From contig OZ017795.1 in the NCBI GenBank assembly GCA_963969395.1, positions 34,143,063 through 34,207,062 of the forward strand: a stretch of DNA of 64,000 nt, in the 5' to 3' direction. Both the position numbers and the translations under genes were made by a program. This stretch comes from Pseudoscleropodium purum. Its lineage: Eukaryota > Streptophyta > Bryopsida > Hypnales > Brachytheciaceae. Each line of letters starts with the position of its first letter. Within the stretch, counting starts at the first letter, position 1. This document shows positions 51,801 through 63,319 of the stretch, one piece after another. Under the pieces are notes generated by a model, which worked only from the letters and a program-made list of their open reading frames with translations, had not been told where the DNA came from and did not search any database.

Positions 51801-52787
51801 TTTTATTGCCGAAACAGATCAGTCGCTGCGCACGACAACTTCCGACGAGCCAAGCAGATATGGCCGCATGGCTATAGGGTGCGAAGGGCGGTCATAGGAC
51901 TGATCGCACAGCCATAGGCCTCTTTCCAACGATTTTAGGCCATTGGCCCTTTAAATTGAAATTTCAGGGTTTTAAGAATTGTTTTGGGACTTTAAAGTTT
52001 GTAACTATGGTCTTGGGTATAAACTTTTGGACGTTTTGACTTCATTATTTGACCAAAAACAAATTAAAATAAGGCTCAAATTTTTTGAACGGCCCTTTGG
52101 ACCATATCATTAGTTTGGATATAGGTCCTAACATAGGTTTAGAGTGTCAATTTTGAAATTACATATACATGTTGTAAATGGGAGTTTTGAGTGGGTTTTA
52201 AGTAGAGCATACTGATTTGCACATGTTTGGCCATATTGTCCTTGATTGTGCGTGCGCGAACTTATTGTGAGTTATTCTAAAACGTTAACTCTTATTCTTG
52301 TACTAAATACTAAAGAATAATAATACTATTATTTATTTAGTCTATAAGTCTTGCATTGCACATGCATTCATTACAAGTCAGTCCACATTGAACTATTGTT
52401 CCAAAACTATTGTCATGAGCCAGTAGCACACTAGATAAGATTAAGACGTCATACATTTGTCAATAGCATCTATTAACAGATAGCATGAGTTGTATTTCGG
52501 ATTTTTGTGAAAATAAGAGTAAATAAACCTTTTAATCTAATAAACTAGTACATTCTGACCTTTGAATACACTAAGCTAGCCTTACATAGTTCATTCCTTG
52601 GTGTTCGAACTCCGATTTAGTAAACGAGATAAGATCTCACAAAAATCAAATTACACTAATATAAGATTGTCAAAATTGACTACAATCTATTGTTATCTAA
52701 AGAGGCATTAGCTATTTGTATTTCTAATGCCAACATTTATACTCCATGGATCACAATATAACAAATTATTCATTATATGATGATTGA
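51801..52787. other. Gene-free stretch
   Basis: Composition falls gradually back to AT-rich. I see no gene, paired repeat or RNA gene. Confidence 0.4.
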
Positions 52788-53045
52788 TTAGTTGACAAGA
52801 TAAATTAAGCTATGTTGATTGATGATGAACTGGAACTTGATCTGTAATAGATAATGGTAGAAATGGTTGACTACAAAAGTCATTGCTAATGTTTTATATT
52901 TTGTCATTGAATAATTTTGCTTCACATCATTTAAAAGTTGGCTTATATATGCAATTGGTTGGTCAGTCTTTATCAATGAGTTTGAGTTAACATAGCTTTT
53001 AGAGAAGAATTCAATGAATTAGTGTGTACATGAACAATACATTAT
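52788..53045 (-). pseudogene. Fossil Ty3/gypsy reverse transcriptase-RNase H segment
   Basis: The minus-strand frame 52976-52788 reads QPIAYISQLLNDVKQNYSMT, then LAMTFVVNHFYHYLL and NQHSLIYLVN. This is the pattern of the RNase H region of plant Ty3/gypsy pol (PIxYxSRxLNxAExNYSxTExExLA, HYLL, DHxxLxYLVN). Just upstream, in another frame, VHVHTN and KAMLTQT match the start of that domain. Conserved acidic residues are lost (for example Asn in place of the Asp before Q/H) and a frameshift and stops intervene. No LTRs were recognised. Confidence 0.75.
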
Positions 53046-56000
53046 ACATGTCCAATTTGGAGAAAATAATATTAGATGGCTTGAGTAAGCTAATTTTATA
53101 TATAAAAAATTCTTTTGTGTCTTTAGTATCTAATTTATGTCTACATTATAATCCTTGTGATTAAATGCAAAAATGAAGACAATAATCTATGCAAAGATTT
53201 TTAGAATCATTTTAGATATTTAGGATGAAAGCATGAAATACTTGTACAATTTCGTATCACACAAAGCATGCTCAACACACAATTGAGCACAACTTCTACT
53301 GGTACAATTTTTCTTGTTTTACCTAAAATTCATATTGAAGATGAATAATACATTACCTACATCAATCTACATTCTTGAATAATTTCTGAAAAAAATTCTA
53401 TTTATAATTGATTTTCTCATGGGTACTTCATTAATCCTTAAAGTCCCATTGTCCCCTCAAGAGACAATTTGGAGTCAAGGTAGGTTCCTACGAGCTCAAT
53501 TTATATTGTAATTTTTTGAGAGATTCATGGATATACAATTTTTATTCCAATCTGATGCCAAATGAAGAAGTTATGGTGTTTTGTAGGGAAATTGAACTTG
53601 AAGGGCAAGTTGGTCAACCACTATTTGCTTGACTTTGGAAGGAAGCAACATTTTCAATCTGAACTGGAGGCCGAGAGTAGGCAATGGGTGAACAAGCTAA
53701 AATCACACTTGGTAAAATGACCCTTGTAAGGTATTGGAAAAATTGAATGTTGTTTTTTCCAATCTTTTTTTGGATCTTGTGAATATGGACTTCCTCTTTC
53801 AATCTATTGTAGGGATTTGTGAGATTTAAAATAATGGGGCAGAAAATCTCATTGCAAAAAAAAATATTGTATTGTCATTTTACACAACTTAGTCGCATTG
53901 CAAGATTTTCTTGGAAGTGTTGTAAGTCTCCAAATGATTTGCAAATTAGTAGATGTGTTTCTGATAAGATTTAGAATATTTTAGGTTTTTAAATTCAAAG
54001 CCTATAGTGAAAAAAAAAATTCAACAAATGGTAGTCAAAGTCATTTGAAATTTCAAGGCAATGCCCCAAAAAACTTTTTTTTCAAACTTTGAAAGCAATT
54101 GTCTTCGAATCCATATGGTCAAACTTGATGAAATTTTAACCACATGATCTTTTTTGAAGTTCAATACAACATCTTACAGTTAAAATTTTGAAAAAAAATT
54201 CCAATTTTTGGGATAAATGCAATAAAAAAAATGGCAATTTTGAGTGTTTTTTGGCTAGAAAATGGCCATAGGACTTTAGGAAATAATAGTTGCTTTGAAA
54301 ACTATGTGAGACCTATTATAGGATATATTTTAAATGTTAAAGCTAATAATTAAAAAAAATATTAAAGTTACTATAGCATCACTTTTTTAATGCATATTAT
54401 ATCACATCTATTATATAATATTGATCCATAGTACATAACTTGTAAATTTGCATAAGAAGTGGTTTAAAAGGGAGGGAAAAAACCCACATGGGGAGATTCC
54501 ATTTTCCATCTACAAATAAACAAATTAATAAACAATGTCTCAATTTGAATTGTTATTTGTTTGTTTATTCTAACTTAGATTTGGAGCAATAGTTTTTCAA
54601 GAATACATTAAATAAGTTAAGCTGAGTCAATAAAATTCTCCCTTTATCTCAAAATGATCTTTCTACTGACTTTAAATTTTTGCCTCAAAATGATCTTCTT
54701 CTTGTAACATGAAATTAAAGCATGTGCACTAAGGTTGTGAAAAATTTCCACTTGATGATGACTATGGATGTTGTGATCTTTTAATCAAAAATAAATAATT
54801 TGCAAGACTAATCACTATAGATTTTTGATGAGGTTATTATGATTGGAGAGGGTAGTTGGGCTTGTATTTAAACAAAATGTCCTAGAAATTAATTAGGTGA
54901 ATGTGGTTGATGCCCAACTATGCCACTAGTAAAAAAACATTGTCTTTCAACATCATCTTAAAGAGTATATTGCAATGTATACATTTCCTACTACCATGCT
55001 TTGTCAGGTCCATCTATGTGTTTTTTGAAATTTTTTCATGTGCTACATTCAAATAGAATTACATTCAATGGGTGGAAAAAAAACTTTCTATAAATGTGGA
55101 TGGTCCAAAATATAAGGCCCTAAAAGTGTTGAATGAAAATTTGAAGTATTGTTAGCTACCAAAAAAAATTTGAAGTCATCAATTGGATACTTTCAATTCA
55201 TATTATTATTGCTCAGTTAACCCTTAAAAGACACGGCCCTCCATGATCAAGGAAGGCACCAAAATGCTTTAATTATTAAACTTCTAGGTGCATTTTTTAT
55301 TTTTACATTGAACAATGAAGTTGTCCATTGGACACATTGAGTGTTCGTTGTCTTTCAACGATTAAACAAATTTTAAATATAAGAAGAAGAAGTAGAACTA
55401 CTCTCAAAATATGGCTAAAAATAATAAAATTCCATTAGAAAAATTCTTTTGCCAAAACCTTACCTATTTAAAAAAAATTAATCTAAATTTTTCATCTTAT
55501 TTTTTCATCCATAATATCTTTTAAAATTAACTTACTTCATTGAAATCTTACATACAATATGAAATTTTAATGAATTTATTTAATTTAAAATATATGCTAG
55601 ATGAAAGTATTAAGTATATAAATGATGGAAAGATGAAAAAATTATGATTTATTAGACTTGTTGTATTTTAGGAAACCAAAATGGCTCTTTGAACAATAGT
55701 TAATGTATATACATTTTAAAGTGATTGCATTCACATTTCAATATGATTTCTATTATTCTTATTGTTCCGTTCTAGTTTCAATTAGATCTTTTTGGTAGAG
55801 ATTTTAGATTGTCTTAATATAGTTACAAATTTTTAGTCAATGTATGAATATATTAAGAATTTCTAAAGTATTGCACACAATTTTTAGGTGTTTTGAATAC
55901 TAACTTTATACTTTGATGTTGAATAGGTGTATGTTTTGGGCATGATAATCTAAGAATTGGTTTTGCACCATGTTACACTATAAATAATCTACATCAATAT

Positions 56001-57540
56001 AAATTATAGACTTTTCAAACTTCTAAAAAGGTGCAGCAATAACCCCATATATTATTGCTAACTCAATAATTTGCATTGTATCTTTACCTTGGATACCTTC
56101 AAAATATATTCATGTATATCCGCCAAGGTTACGAACACGTTTGGACATCCGACGACATTTGACAGACGTGGATGCCAAGTTTGCAATGTCTTGTGACATT
56201 CGCAAAAAATAACTTTTGCCAACAATCGATGTCATTTGCACTGGCCGACCAACATAAGGAGAAAATGGTGACCAGAAACTAATAGATTTTTGTTGTTTAG
56301 AGCAATGTTAGTAAAAAATTATTAAATGTCATAGCCAAATGTGAGCTTCAACTCTTGTTGTATGTTTTCTGTTGATTTGGATATTGTTGAATATGAAGCC
56401 TTACATAATAGGATGAAATTAATTATAAAAAATATAAAAACGCATATTACATGCAACTATTACATAACTGACAATTCACAAAAACTATGCACTCTCAAAG
56501 ACGGCAATACACAATATATAAATGAATGAAAACATGTTTTCTTTAGTGGAAAGACGCACATAGAGTAGCATAGCAAACAAAATCTTCAATACCATGCACT
56601 AAAGAAGGACAATAGAAAGAAATTCTTCTATAAAAACTTTCCATAATAAATAGAATGCCTCTTACGTAGATCACTATAAATAAACAAATGCCTCTATAGT
56701 TAAAATAGTGCACCTTCCTACTTAGAGAATTCAAATTGGAATCTACAATTTGCTCTACATCACACACTCTATTAGTTGAATCAATATTAATAGTAGCTAC
56801 CATGTGGTATAACTTCTTAAATCAATGTACAAGTTTTCTATCTATTTGAACGGATGTTTCAATCCTTTTGAAAGTCAAAGATGAAAATAGATGGAACTGT
56901 GTAGAGGAAGTCAATCTTCCCTCGCATGAAGACCTCTACAAATCTATCACATGCATTCAAATCCACAAACACTTTGTGCTTCTAAGTAAAAATTGCCTTT
57001 TTCCACATCGGAAGTTATTATTTTTTGAAGTCAACTTATGACAATTATTGTGAATAGGGGCCTACAAATCATATGTATAAGAATTGTAATTTTAATTCAT
57101 GTGAAAATGGTTATAAAAATCAAACAATATGTATATCAAGTTACTACAAAAGCTTTGCCAGTTTTCTTAAGTTGTATCAAATTCCAATTGTGTAAAAGTG
57201 GGAACCTCTACATCTACCACTTTAGTCTTTGTATTTTGAAAGATAATTGAAGTCAAGACACTAAATTTGGCACTCTATAAAAAAAAATTCATGACACTAA
57301 ATTATGATCATATTTCTATTACTCAATATTTGGATCATCTTTTTGCGTCTTCCATTTTGGATCATCTCTCAAAATTGAAACCACCATCTGTATCTGAAAT
57401 TTACAAGAGAATGATAATGACAATTGTATAGGAATTCCAATATTCTATATGCACAACATCTACTCATACAAAATACAATAGCTGGAAATAGATCTTACTA
57501 GTCATTGTCCAAGTAGACGAAGAAATTTGACATACCTGAC
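53046..57540. other. Gene-free AT-rich stretch
   Basis: Probably old transposon DNA, but I can place only a CACTAGTAAAAA word at 54924-54935 (CACTA-like). The frames at 53614-53802 (-) and 56543-56803 (-) are not convincing as protein. A brief less AT-biased patch lies at 56115-56265. Confidence 0.4.
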
Positions 57541-57779
57541 CTCCAATCCAATGCTTATATTTCACTACTTTGCTTAGCATTGTTTTGCTCAATTGCACTT
57601 ATACCACGTTTCAAACCAATAAAGATTCTTATTAGCTTCTCAAATTCAACAAACTGCTCTTTAATTATTTTCACGAACGAGGTGAAACAAACAACAAGGG
57701 TTATATCCTTTGACGTCTTGTCTTGCACTACAACAAGTCCGTGGTCGAGACGCACAAAGTCATTGGGAATAGAAGTAAA

Positions 57780-58060
57780 TAAATCATTACAAAAAAATTT
57801 AGCCCTTCAGAAAGCTGCAAGTTTTGAACCCTCTGAAACGTCCATCTTGAATACAATTAGAAAGAAATTCAAATTTATTATTATTTTTTATTATTATTTG
57901 ATGAAAGTAGATGATGTGTCACTATTTGTGCCACCTCAGTGCCACATCAAATTTTAATATTTTTTAAATATGTTTTTGTTTATTTTTCTGTACTTGCACT
58001 TTGGCGTGTTGAAAAACCAAACTTTAATGGCCCTCCCAAGGCTCAAATTTTTCTTAATGT
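57780..58060 (+). repeat. Dispersed repeat D, copy 2
   Basis: It aligns with 8525-8835 in the same orientation, with the same ordered words (CATTACAAAAA, GCAAGTTTTGAA, ATGAAAGTAG, TTGTGCCAC, TGTACTTGCACT, CCCAAGGCT) and without the long TA run found in copy 1. Confidence 0.6.
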
Positions 58061-59760
58061 TTTTTTCAGGTTCTAATGACATTGATCTTCTTATAGCACA
58101 AAAGCACCTTTAAGAAAGTTGTTATGCTTTGCAATTGTTTTTCATAGTGCCATGAGCAAAAAAGTAAAAAAAAAAGTTGGGAGGAGTGTAAAAAATTATT
58201 GGACATTTTTTACAGAAATCGACACTAATAAAGAGAGGTATCAATAGTACTAACAAAGTCTAAAAAGATGTACCTTTAGCACCTGTTTGTTCAATTTGGA
58301 ATTCTCAAGTACATTTGGCTTTCCAACAAGCTTTGGAAAATAGGATTTGCTCAACATTATATTTCATAGTTTTGTTAGTTTTTCTGCCAAAAATATGCAT
58401 TGAATGTATGAAAGTGTATACTAATCAAAGTCGGTAATTGCATATTTCAATTATAAATATGAATCTACAAATCTGAAGAATTTGCTTGTATATAAGCATT
58501 TGGCACTTGCATTTTGTATAAGAATTTGGATTCAGAACATGTAAGAGAGTATAGAAGAAGTGCATCTAAGCCCTTTAGAGAAAGAAAGAATAGAAAGGTA
58601 AAGGGAGATTAAAATAAAAGGATTGATAGCTTTTATTTAACATCATAGAATTATTGCATTCTTAAGAATGCAATGGAAGACATGCAAGCCTATTGCTTTC
58701 ATGGAAACAAGCACGACTATATAATTCATTAGAATAGGTCGAAAATAATGTATAGGCTAATTGCATTTTGTTAGTAACTAAACCAATTCAAAGGAAATGA
58801 CTTGGTTTTCTACAACAGGCAAGCCAATTGCCTACCGATGCATAGAGGCAAGTTATTTTAGAACTGAAGTGCACATGAGGATGATGAAAGAAAAGCCAAT
58901 AATTGTTTTAGTTGCATATGGTCGTCATGAATAAGGAATACGTAGACCACATAATAGAGCAGTACAAAGAAATGGAAGAGAATTCATTACATAAAGCTAA
59001 ACACTTTTATGGCTTTCAACTTTCTCTGTTCAAAGGATTCACTTCTTTTGGCTACGTTGTGCTCACCATGACTTTATTAGATGGCCACTACCCTCAGAAA
59101 AAGAAGAAGTATCATGGTGTTTTGCAATAACATTTGCTCAACTATCATTAAGAACTACAACATTGTCTGTTCTCCAATAACTTGTTTTATTTGCTTCCAC
59201 CTTGTTATGCAACCAATTGTGTTTGTTATCATCCTCTTCAAGCTTTATTTGTTTTGCTTTTTTTTTTCTGACAATTATTTTTGTTCTTCAACAAACACTT
59301 TACAATCCTCATCAACCCTGTTCACATGAACCTTACTTCTCTCCTCATATCCAAAGTTGGAATTCTCAAAAGAACCCAAGTTATGCAAATTCTCTATAGA
59401 CTCCAAAAAATCCTATAGTCGGCAACTAAAAAAAATACAAAGCATCTAAAACAAACAAACTTGCCAGAGTAAGTGGCATGCACACAAGAAAAAGCACAAA
59501 TATAGTAATTGAATATGCAAGGCAAACCACACGTAAATTGTAAGTAATGCACCTTCTGAGAAAAATCGCCAACTGCAACTAAGAAACAACATAGGTAGAG
59601 ATTGCTTTGACACAGACAGAAACCCCTTTGATGCACACATAAAGAAAAGAGGCACAAACAACAAAGAGGGATGGAACTTGTCAAAAAGTAAAATAAAATT
59701 TGTCTTCATCAATAGTTGAGGTTTATACTATCCAAAGAAGGAGCCCCATCCGACCCTTGA
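58061..59760. other. Stretch without a recognised gene
   Basis: A 72-codon plus-strand frame at 58912-59130 has balanced composition (HIIEQYKEMEEN, YGFQLSLFKGFTSFGYVVL), unlike its AT-rich surroundings, and may be an exon fragment of a decayed gene, but I do not recognise it. The rest shows no supportable feature. Confidence 0.35.
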
Positions 59761-59783
59761 TGGAAGTTCGAGCCAAGGTTGAC

Positions 59784-59985
59784 ACAACGTCCGGACGTCC
59801 GGACGCGCACGCCCGGACGTGGACGCTGTGTCCGCAGCGTCCGCTGACATTCGCGGTCCCCGCAGACGCAGCGTCCGCCGGGACCGCCCCGTCCGCCCCA
59901 TCCGTCCCCCCCGCCCGTCCGCCCCGTCCGCTTTGATGGCCCTATTTCCCCCGACCGCCCTACCCAAACTGCCCCGCGGTCACTC
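59784..59985 (+). repeat. CpG-rich repeat block, left side of the kinase-like gene
   Basis: Dense CGTCCGCC, GTCCGGAC and CGTCCG units sit in otherwise AT-rich DNA. Read on the plus strand, toward the kinase-like frame, the units are CGTCCGCCCC-like. The same units, also reading inward, occur on the minus strand at 62422-62068, so the two blocks form an inverted pair. Confidence 0.8.
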
Positions 59986-60377
59986 CCTTAATCTTTAAAC
60001 AATTAAATGTTAAATGAAGTGCAATGGTTCGCAATTTGTCATTAAAACAATGTCTCTTATAAGTTAAAAGATTATAAAGTTTGACCATGAGTCCATGATA
60101 GTCTTGAAATTATGAAAAAATTCCAATTCATTTTCAGAAGGCAAACTAAAAAAGTTTGTGACTTCAAATATATATATATACTATTTAAAAAATCGAGATC
60201 AACACAAATACAAACATAATCAATATGGGCAAAATGTATTGAATTTAATATAGAATACCATACATTGTGCACATTTGGCTAATTGCACATATAATTTTTT
60301 TCATTCCAACTCTATATTTCTAAACTAATTTTTAATGCCTATATAACCTATTCAACTACTACTTCTGTACTACCAAT

Positions 60378-61871
60378 CTAATATAAATGGCGGAAATGTT
60401 CATCTGGCATCGGCCAACGATATGTATTAGAAAATCGCGTAATCACATGGGCCAAACTAGTATTTTCATCGTCAGTCTTCCAAGAAATGCGCTTCAAGTA
60501 AGCATAAAACACTTTTGCAAAGTCATGAAAGGCAAATTGTGTCGCACTAGGTGTTTTAAGTAGCAAGTTGAAATACGCCTCTGACATGTTGTTTCCATTC
60601 ATCCGCTGAGCAGTTTTTCGAATGGCATACTCTTCCGACTTACGTAAATACATCGGAATGACTTCCACATCTGCACCTGCTTTATGCAAATGTGCAATAC
60701 ATGGATCCACCCACCATCTCATTTGCAAAGTCTGTTTCATCTCATCTGCTAATATGAATGTGTACAAAGACTTCATTGGCTGAAAAGCTAAGGTGGTCAT
60801 ACCCCAATCGCAAACTTCAATGTACACATGTGACTCATCCTCTGGAAAATGCAACAAGATGTTGTCCGGAGAAAGATCATTGTGCAAATGTCCAGCAAGA
60901 TGCACTACATACATTATATGCATAAAGGCTTATGTCAGCTCTGTGCGCTTCATCCGATATCGTCCTAAACGGTGAGCTTTTACAACCTCCTCTTTGGTTG
61001 GATTCGTATACATCAAACGAATTTAAATGTTGTCTGGATAGTTTTTATCCATATTCAACATTTGTCGAAGAGTTCCACCATTCCACCAATACGCATAACC
61101 TTCACACGTCGTTCCGTGCACCGCAGCAAACCGTATCACACCCGCATGTGGAATTCGAACAGCCATTGTTTCGTTTTGATATTCTAACTTTGCAAGATCG
61201 GGTCGAGTTTGGTGGTGAATGGATTTCTTTGCCGCAAACTCCCAATAAGGAAGTACTCTTGGACATCCTTCAATACGGACTTTTTGAATCGTTGCATATC
61301 CACCTCTCATCGTTCTATCATCAACAGCAATTATGCGTGCTGTATCTGGAAGTGCTATTAGGTGTCGTTTGGTCCTTTCCGCTTCAGCAACTCCATCATT
61401 GCTTTTCCACCAAGCAATCGAACCAATTCGATTCTGCCTTTTGGCGAATGGAGCACATCGTCCCCTAAACAAGTCCGCTTTTAAAATCACTTCTTCAAAC
61501 TGGGCGTCATTGGGTCGATATCCCTTGCCATATTTAACCAAAATGACTTTGGAATTCCACAAAGCGTCATGAACCTTGTTCTCCAAACATTTGGTGAAGT
61601 GCGTTTTATGCATTTCGTCATGCCACTTCGCCACATTCAATGCATCCAACAACATCTGTGTCATGTCTACCTTGAATTTACACACGCACTCTTCTTGATA
61701 TCTGATGTACTTATTGTCTAAAGACAATGTTGTTTCCGATTCATAAAATTGAAAGATGCGCTCAATCATGAATTTTTTGCATTCCTCCGAAGGACTTTGG
61801 CGAGCTACCTTCAAGTTTAATGGTCCCTCTCCATGTTTAAGCTTCGCAACCTTCTTCTTCCCCTTTATCAT
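60378..61871 (-). pseudogene. Protein kinase-like gene with two in-frame TAA codons
   Basis: A single uninterrupted register of about 498 codons starts at ATG 61871 and ends at the stop at 60378-60380. It is broken only by TAA at 61023-61025 and at 60930-60932. Kinase features, in order, are a Gly-rich loop (DRTMRGGYATIQKVRIEG), a beta3-like ETMAVRI with Arg where the catalytic Lys is expected, a hinge-like EGYAYWWNGGTLRQML, the catalytic loop HNDLSPDNILL (H-x-D-x4-N kept) and CDWGMTT in place of DFG. The N-terminal 180 or so residues have no recognised domain. The C-terminal part is helical-looking and ends RWPMPDEHFRHLY. CpG-rich repeat blocks flank it on both sides. It is either a young pseudogene or a readthrough/edited gene; the first is far likelier. 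Confidence 0.7.
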
Positions 61872-62067
61872 CGTGACAAATGAAACTGATATAGATGAAA
61901 TTTTCTAATTTAAATGTGAATTCCACGCACAAATGTTAAAAAAATTGGCAACAAGGGGGCCCCAATAAACCACTCTTGCCTTGCCTCGGAAAGGAGCCAA
62001 TGGAGGATGAACCACCAAGCTCTCCGTTCCACCTTGCATTCACAAGGGGCAAAGCAAAAGTGACAAT

Positions 62068-62422
62068 GCGGACGGCTTGACCACCCCTCTTATAAGGGCG
62101 GACGGCCCTAAACCATCCGCCTGATCGGACGGGCCGAGGGTGGCGGACGGATCGGCCGTCCGCCTCCCCGAAATCCTAGAGCCCCATCCACCCGATCGGA
62201 CAGCCACGGGCGGACAAATCTAGCGTCCGCTCGATCGGACAGTCCAGGGGGGGCGGACGCATCGGTCGTAACGGGGCGGACAGGGCGGACACCAGATCGG
62301 ACGGACAGAGCAGACGAGTATCGGGGTGGACGGGGCGGACAGGGCGGACGCTGGATCGGATGGACAAGGCGGATGGAGGACGGGGCGGACGGGGCGGACA
62401 GGGCGGACGGGGTGGTTTGACT
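62068..62422 (-). repeat. CpG-rich repeat block, right side of the kinase-like gene
   Basis: About 9-bp GGCGGACRG units alternate with GATCGGAC words (62123, 62193, 62233, 62295 and a variant at 62354). Minus-strand reading gives CGTCCGCC units that point toward the kinase-like start codon, mirroring the left block. Frames across it (for example 62108-62452 minus) are Pro/Arg/Ser low-complexity products of the repeat and not a believable protein. Confidence 0.8.
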
Positions 62423-62489
62423 CTGAAGCGCTCCGACGTCCATATTTTGCACGATAAATAGAGGTCTTTATAGCACTGTATAGTCCAAC

Positions 62490-63276
62490 TAACTTTTCAA
62501 TCATTCAATGTAAAATTTGAAATTAAAAAAAGTAGCCTTCCTTTATGACCAAATTTATGAATTCTTGGTAAATGATATTTTTGTACAAAGATATGAGCTA
62601 AAATGTGCAAAAATTCACGAAAGGATTGCGACGTTTAATATATATACCCAAATATTTACGTTGCATTGTGCATAAAGCAATTGTAAGAAGGTAGTTGAAT
62701 AAAAATTCTACTATTCAATTGAATTAGTTGACGTCTAATCACTTAGTAAACCGCTAAATGTCCAAGTCTTTGCAAGTGTGTTTTGGCTATCGAAAAAGAG
62801 CATGGACTTATAGTTATCCCCAATGAAGCAAATTGTTCTTTTTTCAAAATCTAACGGTATAGATGTTTAGCCCCTAAAGTTCTTTTCACTAAAAACACTT
62901 CAAAACTGCCATTAGTAGTGCAAATACCAAGTCTTGGAAGAAAAATACTTTTGGGCATATGTAACCATAGGATCTTGTAGTAAATTAGTTGGAAAAGATG
63001 TGGAAAAAATTTTAGACAAATCCACCATTTTAGATTGTAAGATATTAGATATTGAATGTTTCATTTAAGGGGGCTACTCAATTATGTCTATTAATGAACA
63101 ATTGGTAGGCTAACAAACCTAACTTAGCATGTATTTTAATATTTGTTGCAATTGTTTTAGGAATATTATAATATAATATTATTATAATATTCTTATAAAT
63201 GATATAGTACTAAATCATTTCAAAATCAACAACATTTGAACACAATCTGTCAATCTTGTCTTCCATACTCCTTTAA

Positions 63277-63319
<43 letters not shown>

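Noticed and set aside
59700..59967. Frames on both strands over the left CpG-rich block
   Set aside because: Same reason: repeat-derived Gly/Arg/Asp or Pro/Ala/Ser strings with no family match.
62108..62504. Pro/Arg-rich frames over the right CpG-rich block, including one of 114 codons
   Set aside because: Low-complexity readings of a 9-bp GC-rich repeat, present in more than one frame.
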